64,000 nt of DNA from JAIOSM01 sp023143455 (GCA_030632885.1 DAOVTW010000004.1:34036-98035); one strand, 5' to 3'. Positions 34,178 through 43,401 are shown, counted from the stretch's first letter. Notes: a model not told the origin generated them from the sequence alone. Program-made: numbers and translations.

Positions 34178-34888
34178 TTGGATATAGATGTTAAGGGTAT
34201 CGTAGTAATTGTAGGAAATTTCGGAAGCGGCAAAACTGAAACAGCAATTAATCTTGCTTTATATAAAAAAAAAGCAGGGCTTAGTGTTAGTATTGCTGAT
34301 CTTGATCTTGTAAACCCTTATTTCAGAACCCGGGAAGCCCTTAAGCCCCTTGAAAAAGCTGGCATTAAGGTTGTTCTACCCAATTTAAAATATTTTAACG
34401 CTGATTTGCCAATTCTCACGCCAAAAGTTGCATATATGATTAAGGATTCATCTGATATTGCAATTCTTGATGCTGGTGGTGATGATACAGGCGTAACCGT
34501 GCTTGCTGCATTGAATGAAAGTTTATCTAAAAAAAAAGTGACAATGATTCAGGTTATAAATCCTTACAGACCATTTACACAAAATGTTCAAGGATGCATT
34601 AAGATAAAGGATGAGATTGAAAAGTCATCAAAATTAAAAATTACCAGCATTGCGAGCAATGCTAATCTCATAGATGAGACAACACCGGAAAATATTTATC
34701 ATGGGTATGAAATGTTACAGGAATTATCAAAGATAACAGGTCTTAAAATTGAATTTATCACTGCTGCTGATATTCTTCCTAAGCTTGATTTAAAGAAATT
34801 TAATTGCCCGATTTTAACTATTCACAGAGGTCTTGTACCTCCATGGAAAAAAAGTAATATAACAAAGGAGTATAAGCATGGGATTTGA
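34178..34888 (+). CDS. P-loop ATPase heading the VOR/KOR cluster
   Basis: The 236-residue protein has a Walker A of GNFGSGKTE (residues 13-21) and a D-D-T-G-V segment after LDAGGD, resembling the MinD/ParA/CbiA family of deviant P-loop ATPases. It starts with TTG (GGGG nine bases upstream) and overlaps the ferredoxin ATG by 11 bases. Genes of this type often head 2-oxoacid:ferredoxin oxidoreductase clusters in Desulfobacterota. I infer a role in maturation or regulation of that complex, but its function is not established. Confidence 0.8.
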   Translation: MDIDVKGIVVIVGNFGSGKTETAINLALYKKKAGLSVSIADLDLVNPYFRTREALKPLEKAGIKVVLPNLKYFNADLPILTPKVAYMIKDSSDIAILDAGGDDTGVTVLAALNESLSKKKVTMIQVINPYRPFTQNVQGCIKIKDEIEKSSKLKITSIASNANLIDETTPENIYHGYEMLQELSKITGLKIEFITAADILPKLDLKKFNCPILTIHRGLVPPWKKSNITKEYKHGI

Positions 34889-35090
34889 GCACATTATTGA
34901 CTCGGAAAGATGTAAAGGATGCGGGCTCTGTGTAAATGTATGCCCAAAAGACGTTCTTAGCATTTCTGATAAAGTAAACCCAAAAGGACACTTTCCAGCA
35001 TTTCAGGAGAAACCTGATGATTGCATCCATTGCACACTATGCTGCATTATGTGCCCGGATGTAGCTATAACAATTAAAGAGACAGCCTGA
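34878..35090 (+). CDS. 2x[4Fe-4S] ferredoxin subunit of 2-oxoacid oxidoreductase
   Basis: The 70-residue protein has two C-x2-C-x2-C-x3-C-P clusters (CKGCGLCVNVCP and CIHCTLCCIMCP; the second has an extra cysteine). It is the delta/ferredoxin-like subunit that carries electrons from the thiamine enzyme to soluble ferredoxin. AAGGAG precedes the ATG, and the alpha-subunit gene starts 14 bases later. Normal length for KorD/VorD. Confidence 0.92.
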   Translation: MGFEHIIDSERCKGCGLCVNVCPKDVLSISDKVNPKGHFPAFQEKPDDCIHCTLCCIMCPDVAITIKETA

Positions 35091-35104
35091 AAGGAGATAT
35101 TTTA

Positions 35105-36172
35105 ATGGCAAAAGTTTTAATGAAAGGTAACGAAGCTATTGGAGAAGCAGCTATCAGGGCAGGATGTCTTAACTATTTTGCATATCCAATCACTCCCCAG
35201 TCTGAAGTTGCTGAATATCTGGTAAAAAGAATGCCGGAAGTAGGCGGTGTCTTTTTACAAGGCGAGAGTGAAGTTGCAGTGGGTTATATGATTTTTGGAG
35301 CTGCCGCCTGTGGAGAAAGAGTAATGACAACTTCGTCAAGCCCGGGAATAAGCTTGATGAGTGAAGCCATAAGTTATATTGCAGCAGCAAGATGCCCTGC
35401 AGTTTTTGTAAACATTGTTCGTGGAGGCCCGGGTCTTGGAGGTATTTTACCTTCCCAGGGTGATTACTTTCAAGCAACAAAGGGCGGGGGTCATGGCGAC
35501 TACAGGCTCCTTGTAATGGCTCCGGATGGAGTGCAGGAAGCAGTTGAAATGACAATGAAAGCTTTTCCTCTTGCAGAAAAATACAGAGGTCCTGTCATGG
35601 TGTTGGGCGATGGACTTATAGGTCAAATGATGGAACCTGTTGAGTTCCCTGATGATCTTTATGTAGAACCTACAAATAAGAATGACTGGGCCACAACTGG
35701 CATGGATAAAAGAGGCAGTAAAGTAAAAAATATTGTAAAATCTTTATATCTTGACCCTGATGAACTAAACAACAATAATCTCGCTCTAAAAGAACAATAT
35801 AAATTAATGCAACAGGAAGTAATGTACGAAAAATACAATACTGACACCGATTATAAAATTCTTATTGTGAGCTATGGCACCATGAGCAGAGTTTGCAGAA
35901 CTGCCATTGACAACATGAAAGATCAAGGCCTTGAAATTGCTATGTTAAGACCAAAAACCCTGTTTCCATTTCCTGGTACACAAGTACATGATGCTGCTGT
36001 AAAGGAAAGCTGCAAAGCTGTTATCAGTATTGAAATGAGTATGGGACAAATGGTTGAAGACGTTGAAAGATATGTAATGGGCAAACGCAAAGTTGAATGG
36101 TATGGTGAATGTGGTGGAAATATACCGTCACCTGAAAAGATCGAAAGCGTTATAAAAGCATTGCTTAAATAA
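35105..36172 (+). CDS. vorB: 2-oxoacid:ferredoxin oxidoreductase alpha subunit (VorB-like)
   Basis: The 355-residue protein begins MKGNEAIGEAAIRAGC and contains YPITPQSE and SSSPGISLMSE, the pyrimidine-binding and core domains of the alpha subunit of KOR/VOR enzymes. These decarboxylate 2-oxoacids to acyl-CoA and reduce ferredoxin. The family annotated as 3-methyl-2-oxobutanoate dehydrogenase VorB has this layout, and the branched-chain aminotransferase nearby supports a branched substrate. 2-Oxoglutarate (KOR) cannot be excluded from sequence alone. GGAG lies before the ATG. Confidence 0.88.
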   Translation: MAKVLMKGNEAIGEAAIRAGCLNYFAYPITPQSEVAEYLVKRMPEVGGVFLQGESEVAVGYMIFGAAACGERVMTTSSSPGISLMSEAISYIAAARCPAVFVNIVRGGPGLGGILPSQGDYFQATKGGGHGDYRLLVMAPDGVQEAVEMTMKAFPLAEKYRGPVMVLGDGLIGQMMEPVEFPDDLYVEPTNKNDWATTGMDKRGSKVKNIVKSLYLDPDELNNNNLALKEQYKLMQQEVMYEKYNTDTDYKILIVSYGTMSRVCRTAIDNMKDQGLEIAMLRPKTLFPFPGTQVHDAAVKESCKAVISIEMSMGQMVEDVERYVMGKRKVEWYGECGGNIPSPEKIESVIKALLK

Positions 36173-36196
36173 ATCTAAGTATAGGAGATATTAATA

Positions 36197-36940
36197 ATGG
36201 CAAAAGGAAAAACTTTCTCAAAGCCTGAAGCACTTTCAGATGCCCACACACATTACTGCCCGGGGTGCACTCACGGTATTGCACACAGGCTTGTGGCAGA
36301 GGTGCTGGATGAACTTAATCTTACAGGTAAAACAGTGGGAATTGCTCCGGTAGGTTGCGCAGTTCTTGCATATAATTATTTTAATTGTGATTTTCAGGAA
36401 GCAGCCCATGGGCGCGCACCTGCTATGGCTACAGGAATAAAAAGAGTAAGACCTGATTTGAATGTATTCACATATCAGGGGGACGGCGACCTTGCAAGTA
36501 TTGGTATGGGTGAAATTATACATGCAGCAAACCGTGGTGAAAAATTCACTACTATTTTTATTAACAATACTATCTATGGAATGACTGGGGGACAAATGGC
36601 TCCCACGACCATGCCGGGGCAGCGCGCAACAACAGCTCCCTTTGGACGAGATACTAATGACACAGGTATGCCCATTAAAATGGCAAATCTTTTAGCAGCA
36701 CTTGTAACTCCCGGGTATATTGAAAGACAAACTCTCATAGCTCCCAAGTATGTCAATAAGGCTAAAAAAGCTATTAAACGGGCATTTGAATACCAGGAAG
36801 CGAAAAAATGTTTCAGCTTTGTAGAGCTTGTAAGCACATGTCCAACAAACTGGGGGATGACACCTCTTGATTCTCTAAAGTGGGTAGAAGAAAAACTTTT
36901 GCCATATTACGAGCTTGGTGAATTTAAATCACCTGAATAA
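36197..36940 (+). CDS. 2-oxoacid:ferredoxin oxidoreductase beta (TPP-binding) subunit
   Basis: The 247-residue protein has the thiamine pyrophosphate motif GDGDLASIGMGE followed by NNTIYGMTGGQ, which binds the Mg-diphosphate, and the N-terminal YCPGCTHG. It is the beta subunit that forms the active site with the alpha subunit. GGAG precedes the ATG and 24 bases separate it from the alpha gene. It is complete, with no missing motif. Confidence 0.92.
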   Translation: MAKGKTFSKPEALSDAHTHYCPGCTHGIAHRLVAEVLDELNLTGKTVGIAPVGCAVLAYNYFNCDFQEAAHGRAPAMATGIKRVRPDLNVFTYQGDGDLASIGMGEIIHAANRGEKFTTIFINNTIYGMTGGQMAPTTMPGQRATTAPFGRDTNDTGMPIKMANLLAALVTPGYIERQTLIAPKYVNKAKKAIKRAFEYQEAKKCFSFVELVSTCPTNWGMTPLDSLKWVEEKLLPYYELGEFKSPE

Positions 36941-36973
36941 CGGTCAATAACCATAATAATCATGGAGATATAA

Positions 36974-37513
36974 ATGCAAAAAGAAGTTCAATTCGCGGGA
37001 TTTGGCGGACAGGGAATTTTAGTCAGTGCAAAACTTTTGGCAAAAGCTGCAATGAAACAGGGTTCACAAGTGGCATGGGTTCCATCCTATGGTCCTGAAA
37101 TGCGTGGGGGAACAGCATACTGCACAGTAGTTATAAGTGACAAAACCATTGGCTCACCTATTATTAAAGAGCCTTCTCATCTTGTTGCCATGAACAGACC
37201 ATCCCTTGAAAAATTTGAATCATCAGTGAAACCAGGTGGAATTATTTTGATTAACAGCTCTCTTATTCCGGTTGGTTCCAAGCGAAAAGATGTTGATGAG
37301 ATGTATATACCTGTTAATGATGCTGCAATCAAAGTGGGCAATGTAAAATGCGCAAACATAATTGCATTAAGTGCCTTTGCAGCGAGAAGCAAACTTGTTG
37401 ACATGGATATACTACGAGAATGCATAAAAGAAGAATTTGCTTCAAAAGCTAAGCTTATTCCAATGAACATGGAAGCTGTCGATAAAGGGATTGAAATAGC
37501 CCAAGAAAAATAA
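36974..37513 (+). CDS. 2-oxoacid:ferredoxin oxidoreductase gamma subunit
   Basis: The 179-residue protein begins VQFAGFGGQGILVSAKLLAKAA, the standard gamma-subunit start, and has GPEMRGGTAYC and the DAAIKVGN segment. It binds coenzyme A in this enzyme family. It is the last gene of the five-gene cluster and is followed by a hairpin terminator shared with the convergent acyl-CoA dehydrogenase gene. Confidence 0.92.
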   Translation: MQKEVQFAGFGGQGILVSAKLLAKAAMKQGSQVAWVPSYGPEMRGGTAYCTVVISDKTIGSPIIKEPSHLVAMNRPSLEKFESSVKPGGIILINSSLIPVGSKRKDVDEMYIPVNDAAIKVGNVKCANIIALSAFAARSKLVDMDILRECIKEEFASKAKLIPMNMEAVDKGIEIAQEK

Positions 37514-37521
37514 ATAAACAA

Positions 37522-37558
37522 AAAACAGGGCTTAAAAAATGTCTTTGAGTCCGGTTTT
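37522..37558. terminator. Bidirectional hairpin terminator between convergent genes
   Basis: AAAACAGGGCT (37522-37532) pairs with AGTCCGGTTTT (37548-37558) with one mismatch and one wobble, leaving a 15-base loop. The A-run 5' and T-run 3' give a U-tract on both strands. It sits in the 67-base gap between the VOR gamma gene and the convergent acyl-CoA dehydrogenase gene. Confidence 0.6.
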
Positions 37559-37580
37559 AATTTTAATTAAACTTGATTTA

Positions 37581-38735
37581 TTAAAGTTTTCTTTTATCTT
37601 TTAATATCTTATTTGAAATAACTATTCTCTGGATTTCACTGGTTCCTTCATAAATTGTAAAAACTCGGGCGTCTCTGTAATATCTTTCCACTGGATAATC
37701 TTTGGTAAATCCATAGCCACCATGCATCTGCAATGCCATACCTGTTATTCTATTTACCATTTCTGATGCATAAAGCTTAGCAATGGACGCCTCTTTTGAA
37801 TAATCTTCTTTTCGATCCTTCATGGAAGCTGCTGACAATATCAATTGCTTGGCAGCTTCAATCTGAACAGCCATATCAGCTATCTGAAACCTTATTGCCT
37901 GAAATTTTGAAATAGACTGCCCAAATTGTTTTCTTTCTTTTGCATACTTCACTGCTGCATCAAATGCAGCCTGGGCAACACCTAAAGATTGAGCTGCAAT
38001 ACCTATTCTTCCTGAATCCAGCCCTCGCATTGCCATTTTAAAGCCATCACCCTCTTTCCCTAGCAAATTTTCAAGCGGTACCTGACAATTATCAAACAAT
38101 AAATCAGTTGTGTCAGATGCACGAAGCCCCATTTTATCTTCTTCATGCCCTACTTTAAAACCTTTTGTTCCCTTGGGCACAATGAAAACGCTGATGCCTT
38201 TATGGCCAACGTTTTCATCAGTTTTTGCAGTTACAAGGGCAAGTTTACAATTTTTTCCTGATGTAATAAACCGCTTTGTCCCATTTAAAATGTAATGATC
38301 GCTTTTCTTTATTGCTGTTGTAGTCTGACTTACGGGATCTGAACCTGCTTCTGGTTCTGTAAGCCCGAAAGCACCAATAATTTTGCCTTGAGCCAGCGGA
38401 ATCAAATACTTCTTTTTTTGCTCTTTAGTTCCAAAATGATTAAAACTTTCACATACAATGGAATTTTGAACTGACATTACAACTGATGTTGAAGCACATG
38501 AATAAGCGATTTCAGACAATGCAAGCACATAACTTATAGTATCAGCATTCTCACCCCCATATTCTTCGGGAATCATCATACCCATAAGGCCTAATTTGCC
38601 CATTTTTTTAAAATTTTGAGCCGGATATTCTTTGGTTTTATCACGCTCGGCAGCTGTCACAGCAATAACTTTTCTGGAAAACTCCCGGACCATCTCCTGA
38701 ATCATCTGTTGCTCTTCAGTAAGCTTGAATAACAT
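37581..38735 (-). CDS. Acyl-CoA dehydrogenase
   Basis: The 384-residue protein is a full short/branched-chain acyl-CoA dehydrogenase. It has GAFGLTEPEAGSD (FAD-binding loop), RFITSGK, and a C-terminal YRDARVFTIYEGTSEIQR with the catalytic glutamate in YEGTSE. It oxidises acyl-CoA to the 2-enoyl-CoA and passes electrons to ETF. Substrate length is not decidable, but the aminotransferase upstream on the same strand and the convergent VOR cluster suggest isobutyryl-, isovaleryl- or methylbutyryl-CoA. A 32-base gap separates it from the cupin regulator gene. Confidence 0.93.
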   Translation of the reverse strand: MLFKLTEEQQMIQEMVREFSRKVIAVTAAERDKTKEYPAQNFKKMGKLGLMGMMIPEEYGGENADTISYVLALSEIAYSCASTSVVMSVQNSIVCESFNHFGTKEQKKKYLIPLAQGKIIGAFGLTEPEAGSDPVSQTTTAIKKSDHYILNGTKRFITSGKNCKLALVTAKTDENVGHKGISVFIVPKGTKGFKVGHEEDKMGLRASDTTDLLFDNCQVPLENLLGKEGDGFKMAMRGLDSGRIGIAAQSLGVAQAAFDAAVKYAKERKQFGQSISKFQAIRFQIADMAVQIEAAKQLILSAASMKDRKEDYSKEASIAKLYASEMVNRITGMALQMHGGYGFTKDYPVERYYRDARVFTIYEGTSEIQRIVISNKILKDKRKL

Positions 38736-38767
38736 GACTAACTCCTTTTAATTTTCAGATTTAGAAA

Positions 38768-39313
38768 TCAGGGCGCATAAACTATCACTATTAGCTCAGC
38801 ATCTTCTTTGCCAACATTTTTTAAATCATGCTTAATCCCGGAATTAAAATGAAGTGAATCTCCTGCGCTTAAAGAATTTACATTCTCACCAACATCAACC
38901 TCAACATTTCCTTTTAGAACATAAACAAATTCTTCTCCCTCATGTCGAAAACCAACGCCTCCATGATGCTTGCCAGCCTCCACAACGATTTTGAATGCTT
39001 TTAAATGTTTGTTTGAACCTTCAGAGCTAAGAGGAGTATAAGCATAATTATCAGTCCGTTTTGTGTGTGCTTTTTTCCGTTTACTTGTTGTCTCTTCGTC
39101 TTGTTTTAACAAAGCATTTGAATCAATACCAAGAGCTCTTGATAGCTGGATCATAGTACCTACAGAAGGGATTTCATCTCCTGTTTCGATTTTTTTTATA
39201 TATTCTTTTTTCATACCTGTCTCATTGGCAACAAACTCCAATGTAATATTCTTATCAAGCCTTACTTTTTTGATCTTTTTACCCACAGAAATTTCTTTGG
39301 CCTTCTTTACCAT
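38768..39313 (-). CDS. XRE-cupin transcriptional regulator
   Basis: The 181-residue protein has an N-terminal XRE helix-turn-helix (about 7-62, with TLEFVANETGMKKEYIKKIE) and a C-terminal cupin domain (about 110-181) with the HEGEEFVYVLKG and GDSLHFNSGIKH motifs. This class senses a small metabolite with the cupin and represses nearby catabolic genes. I chose ATG 39313 (GGGTGA upstream), 10 bases after the aminotransferase stop; a longer frame lies inside that gene. It probably controls the ilvE-acyl-CoA dehydrogenase operon. Confidence 0.88.
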   Translation of the reverse strand: MVKKAKEISVGKKIKKVRLDKNITLEFVANETGMKKEYIKKIETGDEIPSVGTMIQLSRALGIDSNALLKQDEETTSKRKKAHTKRTDNYAYTPLSSEGSNKHLKAFKIVVEAGKHHGGVGFRHEGEEFVYVLKGNVEVDVGENVNSLSAGDSLHFNSGIKHDLKNVGKEDAELIVIVYAP

Positions 39314-39323
39314 TTTATCACCC

Positions 39324-40394
39324 TTAAATAGGTTCAACCATCTCAATCCATCTTTCGGTATCTTCTTTTTTCCCATACTGAATATCTGTTAAAGCAGTAT
39401 AAAATTTCATGGTAAGTTCACCTGGTGTACCGTCGCCGATTTCTATAACCTGGTCACCATATCTTACTTCTTTTACAGGTGAAACTACGGCTGCTGTACC
39501 AGAACCAAAAACTTCTTTTAGATTGCCTTTTTTCCCTGCTTCAATAAGCTCGCCAATACTGATTTTTCTTTCAGAAACTTTCATGCCCCATTTCTGGGCA
39601 AGCTTTATAACTGAATATCTTGTGATGCCGGACAAAATACTTCCACTAAGCTCAGGCGTTACAAGTTCATCTCCAATAAGAAAAAATATATTCATTGCAC
39701 CAACTTCTTCTATATACTTTCGCTCAACTCCGTCAAGCCATAGAACCTGCGCATATCCGGCCTCTATTGCCTGGGTTCCTGCTTTAAGACTTGCTGCATA
39801 ATTACCAGCTGTTTTAAATTCACCCACACCACCGCGCACAGCTCTTACATAATCTTTTGCAACCCATATCTTTAAAGGATTAAATCCTTCTGCATAATAA
39901 GCTGCAACAGGGGAAAGTATAATAAAAAATCTATATGTATTTGAAGCTCTGACACCAAGAAAAGAATCTGTTGCAATCATGGTTGGGCGAATATAAAGTG
40001 ATGTACCATCAGAACCCGGAACCCAGTCTTTCTCAACTGAAATAAGTTTTTTCAAAGCCTGCATAACAAAATCCACATCAATCTCAGGCATACACATACC
40101 TTTTGCAGACCTGTTAAACCTTGCAAAATTATCTCTTGCCCTGAAAAGCTGTATTTTCCCGTCAGGAGTTTTATATGCTTTTAATCCTTCAAAAATTGCC
40201 TGTCCATAATGAAGCACCATTGCCGAAGGGAGTAGAGCAATCTCTGCATAAGGTTCAATACGCGCATCATACCAACCTTTTTCAACTGAATAATCCATGC
40301 TGAACATATGATCTGTAAAAAACTGTCCAAAACCTAATTTTGAATCTTCAGGCTTTACTCCTTTTTTGTCTGTTTCCAAAACAGATATTTCCAT
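39324..40394 (-). CDS. ilvE: Branched-chain amino acid aminotransferase
   Basis: The 356-residue protein is a fold-type IV PLP enzyme of the large (BCAT2-like) class. It has the FGQFFTDHMF start, YGQAIFEGLKAY and the PLP-lysine region GEFKTAGNYAAS, plus GSGTAAVVSPV for phosphate binding. It interconverts Leu, Ile and Val with their 2-oxoacids using glutamate. The start is ATG 40394, which has GGAGG nine bases upstream; an ATG at 40406 overlaps that ribosome site. It leads a three-gene operon with the cupin regulator and acyl-CoA dehydrogenase. Confidence 0.94.
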   Translation of the reverse strand: MEISVLETDKKGVKPEDSKLGFGQFFTDHMFSMDYSVEKGWYDARIEPYAEIALLPSAMVLHYGQAIFEGLKAYKTPDGKIQLFRARDNFARFNRSAKGMCMPEIDVDFVMQALKKLISVEKDWVPGSDGTSLYIRPTMIATDSFLGVRASNTYRFFIILSPVAAYYAEGFNPLKIWVAKDYVRAVRGGVGEFKTAGNYAASLKAGTQAIEAGYAQVLWLDGVERKYIEEVGAMNIFFLIGDELVTPELSGSILSGITRYSVIKLAQKWGMKVSERKISIGELIEAGKKGNLKEVFGSGTAAVVSPVKEVRYGDQVIEIGDGTPGELTMKFYTALTDIQYGKKEDTERWIEMVEPI

Positions 40395-40563
40395 TACAAC
40401 CTCCATAATAATCTATATAGTAAACTACAAATATCAAATTTATTATCCCGTATATATGAGCCATATTCACCTCGTTTGTCAAGGTCAATTTCAAGCGGGC
40501 TCAGGCAAATATTTTGCTACTACCCTTGCAACTTACATGCTCTTCATGATTTAATAATAATCT

Positions 40564-42681
40564 ATGAGGCTTAGAATTATAATATTTGTTCTTGCACTTC
40601 TTGCTTTTCTTTCGGCGTCTACAGGAGGCTGGCTCTATTATTATTCCTTTAAAAAAGCTGCCCTTCAAAAAGCTGAAACAAATTCCAAATCAAGGCTTGA
40701 GCTCATCCAAAGACAATTATCAACTTATCTGTCAGAGCATATTAAATCAGTCAAAGCTCTTGCAAATATGAAAGAATGCAGGATTATTTTTACAAATACC
40801 AACTTAAATTCAATAAAAAATGCCAATAACATACTTGATAATTTCAACAATGCACTTGATATTGAAGTTACTTACCTAATGGATAAACAAGGCAATACCA
40901 TTGCATCAAGCAATAGAAATGCTCCGGACAGTTTTATGGACAAAAATTTTTCCTTTAGACCATATTACAAAAAAGCAATAACTGGTACTAGTGCAACTTA
41001 CCTTGCCCTGGGCACAACATCAAAAAAAAGAGGTGTTTATTATAGTCACCCCATTTTTAACGAAACAAAAACAAAAGTTTTAGGCGTCGCAGTAATAAAA
41101 TCATCTGTGGAATTTGTTGAATCAAGCCTGTTTTCCAAATCCTCGGGTATCCTTTTATTTAAAGACCCCAATGGAATAATTTTTATTTCAAACAAAGAAG
41201 AGCTCCGTTTTATGCTATTGTGGGATATTGAGGAAGAAAAAATCACAAAGATTAGAGAGTCAAGACAATTTGGAGATGGTCCTTGGGTATGGACAGGTTT
41301 TTCCAAAGGGAAACCTGGAAATATTATAAATAAACTTAAAGAAAATTACTTTTATTCAGGTATGAATTTGAAAAACTATCCTGGCTGGGAAATAATTCAC
41401 TTGAGGAATCATAAAGATATTGAAAAAATAGTTTCTGATCCTTTTATAAAAATAATAGGACCAATAGTTATTATTATCTCTATTCTAATTGGGATTTCTG
41501 TCTTGATCTTATATAGCAAAGCAGCCCAGGAAATAGCCCGACGTAAAACTGCTGAAAATGAATTAAGGTTAAGTCGTGAAAGGTACAGACATATTTATCA
41601 TAAAACTCCGGTAATGCTTCATTCCATAGACACTGATGCACGAATTATCAGAGTAAGTGATCACTGGCTTGAAAAAATGGGATATGAAAGAGAAGCTGTT
41701 ATTGGAGAAAAATTGACCAGCTTCTATACAGAAGATTCTCGTAAGTATGCAGAAAACGTCATATTCCCAAGGTTTTTCGCCACAGGATTCTGCCAGGATA
41801 TCCCTTATACATATGTAACTAAAAACAATACAGAAATAGAAATTCTTCTTTCATGTTATGGAGTTAGAAATAAAAAGGGAGAAATTAAAAGATCGCTTGC
41901 TGTAAGTGTAGATGTAACAGAAAAAAACAAAACACAAATGGCACTTCAAGAAACAAAAATTAAATTATCTCAATATTCCATGGATTTGGAAAAACAAGTT
42001 ACAAAAAGAACAGAGGAGCTTCAAAAAACAAAAGATAATCTAAAAAGACTTTCAGAAAACATAATGGTATCCCAGGAGAGAGAAAAGGCAATTGTTGCAA
42101 GGGAACTTCACGATCATTTAGGGCAGGTACTGACAGTTTTACGAATTGACACAGTCTGGATTAAAAACTTTCTTTTGAAAATCGATAAGGATGCAGAATC
42201 AAGGGCAAAAAACATGTGTTCTTTAATTGACAATACCATTGATGATGTCAGAGAAATGGCTTATAGACTTAGACCAAGGGTTTTAGATGATCTTGGCCTT
42301 GTTGATGCTTTAGAATCAATGATATCTGACTTTGAAAAAAGATCAAATGTCTCCTGTGTCTTTAAGCATAAAGATATCCCGCAAATCAATGAAACCTTGA
42401 CAACAGCCCTTTATAGAATTACCCAGGAAGCTGTTACAAATGCTCTGCGTCATTCTTCTGCTTCAACCATTGAAGTTGAACTTAAAATGGATAAGGATTT
42501 CCTTATTCTAAACATAAAAGATAATGGTTGTGGGTTTTCAAAATCAGATGAAAATGGAATTGCTACATTCGGACTTGCAGGCATGGAAGAAAGGGCAGAT
42601 CTCGCAGGAGGCAAGCTTAAAATATTCTCAAGGTCTAAAAATGGAACTGAAATCTGCTGTAAAATAAAAATGGAGGTCTAA
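40564..42681 (+). CDS. Membrane sensor histidine kinase (dCache-PAS-HisKA_3)
   Basis: The 705-residue protein has TM helices at about 4-28 and 297-320 enclosing a periplasmic DctB-like double Cache sensor (about 35-290). A PAS domain (about 340-455), a coiled coil, a HisKA_3 dimerisation domain with phosphorylated H516 (ARELHDHLGQ) and a HATPase domain with NALRHS and DNGCGF follow. HisKA_3 kinases pair with NarL-type regulators, and such a gene starts five bases downstream. The Cache domain probably senses a small organic molecule, perhaps the ligand of the TRAP-TAXI transporter encoded next. Confidence 0.93.
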   Translation: MRLRIIIFVLALLAFLSASTGGWLYYYSFKKAALQKAETNSKSRLELIQRQLSTYLSEHIKSVKALANMKECRIIFTNTNLNSIKNANNILDNFNNALDIEVTYLMDKQGNTIASSNRNAPDSFMDKNFSFRPYYKKAITGTSATYLALGTTSKKRGVYYSHPIFNETKTKVLGVAVIKSSVEFVESSLFSKSSGILLFKDPNGIIFISNKEELRFMLLWDIEEEKITKIRESRQFGDGPWVWTGFSKGKPGNIINKLKENYFYSGMNLKNYPGWEIIHLRNHKDIEKIVSDPFIKIIGPIVIIISILIGISVLILYSKAAQEIARRKTAENELRLSRERYRHIYHKTPVMLHSIDTDARIIRVSDHWLEKMGYEREAVIGEKLTSFYTEDSRKYAENVIFPRFFATGFCQDIPYTYVTKNNTEIEILLSCYGVRNKKGEIKRSLAVSVDVTEKNKTQMALQETKIKLSQYSMDLEKQVTKRTEELQKTKDNLKRLSENIMVSQEREKAIVARELHDHLGQVLTVLRIDTVWIKNFLLKIDKDAESRAKNMCSLIDNTIDDVREMAYRLRPRVLDDLGLVDALESMISDFEKRSNVSCVFKHKDIPQINETLTTALYRITQEAVTNALRHSSASTIEVELKMDKDFLILNIKDNGCGFSKSDENGIATFGLAGMEERADLAGGKLKIFSRSKNGTEICCKIKMEV

Positions 42682-42686
42682 AAACC

Positions 42687-43325
42687 ATGATAAAAATACT
42701 TCTGGCAGATGACCACAGCATTGTAAGAGAAGGTCTAAAAAGAATAATTGAAGAAAGTGGAGAAATGGAAATAGTTGCTGAAGCATCAGACGGGGAAACA
42801 GCATTTGAACAAGCCCTTGCAAAAGAAATAGATGTAGCAGTTATTGATATTTCAATGCCAGGAATGGATGGCCTTGAAGTTGTTACACGCCTAAAAGACC
42901 ATTGTCCGAAATTGCCTGTTCTAATTCTTACAATGCATGATGAAGAACAATATGTTGTAAGAGCGGTTGAAGCAGGTGCGATGGGCTATGTTACAAAACA
43001 GTCTGCTCCGGAACAGCTTGTAGATGCCATAAAAAAAATCCATTCCGGAAGCAGGTATCTTACTGAAAAGGCAAGCGAAGCATTAGCTTTAAGAGTAATA
43101 AGAGGAAGTAACTCCAAAACCCCCACTGAATCTTTATCCATGAGAGAGCTTCAGGTCTTGCGATTGTTAGCTCTTGGACATACAAATCATGAAATTGCTG
43201 AAACCTATAATATAGGTATCAAAACAGTTGACACCTATAGGCTCAGAATCTTAAAAAAATTAAACTTAAGAAATAATGCTGAAATGTCACGCTTTGCTAT
43301 ACAGAACAAACTTGTTGAAGTGTAA
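42687..43325 (+). CDS. NarL/FixJ-type response regulator
   Basis: The 212-residue protein has a receiver domain (D8-D9, phosphoacceptor D54 in VIDISMPGMDG, K104) and a C-terminal LuxR-type helix-turn-helix (about 148-205, MRELQVLRLLALGHTNHEIAETYNIGIKTVDTYR). It is cotranscribed with the HisKA_3 kinase. A strong inverted repeat lies immediately downstream, upstream of the transporter genes, and is the most likely DNA target. Confidence 0.95.
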   Translation: MIKILLADDHSIVREGLKRIIEESGEMEIVAEASDGETAFEQALAKEIDVAVIDISMPGMDGLEVVTRLKDHCPKLPVLILTMHDEEQYVVRAVEAGAMGYVTKQSAPEQLVDAIKKIHSGSRYLTEKASEALALRVIRGSNSKTPTESLSMRELQVLRLLALGHTNHEIAETYNIGIKTVDTYRLRILKKLNLRNNAEMSRFAIQNKLVEV

Positions 43326-43329
43326 AAAA

Positions 43330-43356
43330 TTTTTGTAAGAAATTTACTTACAAAAA
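43330..43356. promoter_or_regulatory. 10-bp inverted repeat, candidate operator for TRAP transporter
   Basis: TTTTTGTAAG (43330-43339) and CTTACAAAAA (43347-43356) are exact reverse complements around a 7-base spacer. The dyad lies about 18-45 bases upstream of the candidate -35 and no U-tract follows on the plus strand. It fits a class I activator site for the adjacent LuxR-type response regulator. A minus-strand terminator is the alternative, but no minus-strand gene ends here. Confidence 0.5.
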
Positions 43357-43373
43357 AATCAGAAATTTACTAA

Positions 43374-43401
43374 TTGACATTTAACCCAAACATTGTTTAT
43401 T
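43374..43401 (+). promoter_or_regulatory. Candidate sigma70-type promoter of TRAP-TAXI operon
   Basis: TTGACA (43374-43379), a 16-base spacer and TTTATT (43396-43401) lie 55 bases before the solute-binding protein start. The -35 is a perfect consensus while the -10 is weak, as expected for an activator-dependent promoter. Confidence 0.45.

Noticed and set aside
43330..43356. Rho-independent terminator after the response regulator
   Set aside because: The hairpin stem is AT-rich and has no U-tract on the plus strand; the position before a promoter fits an operator better.
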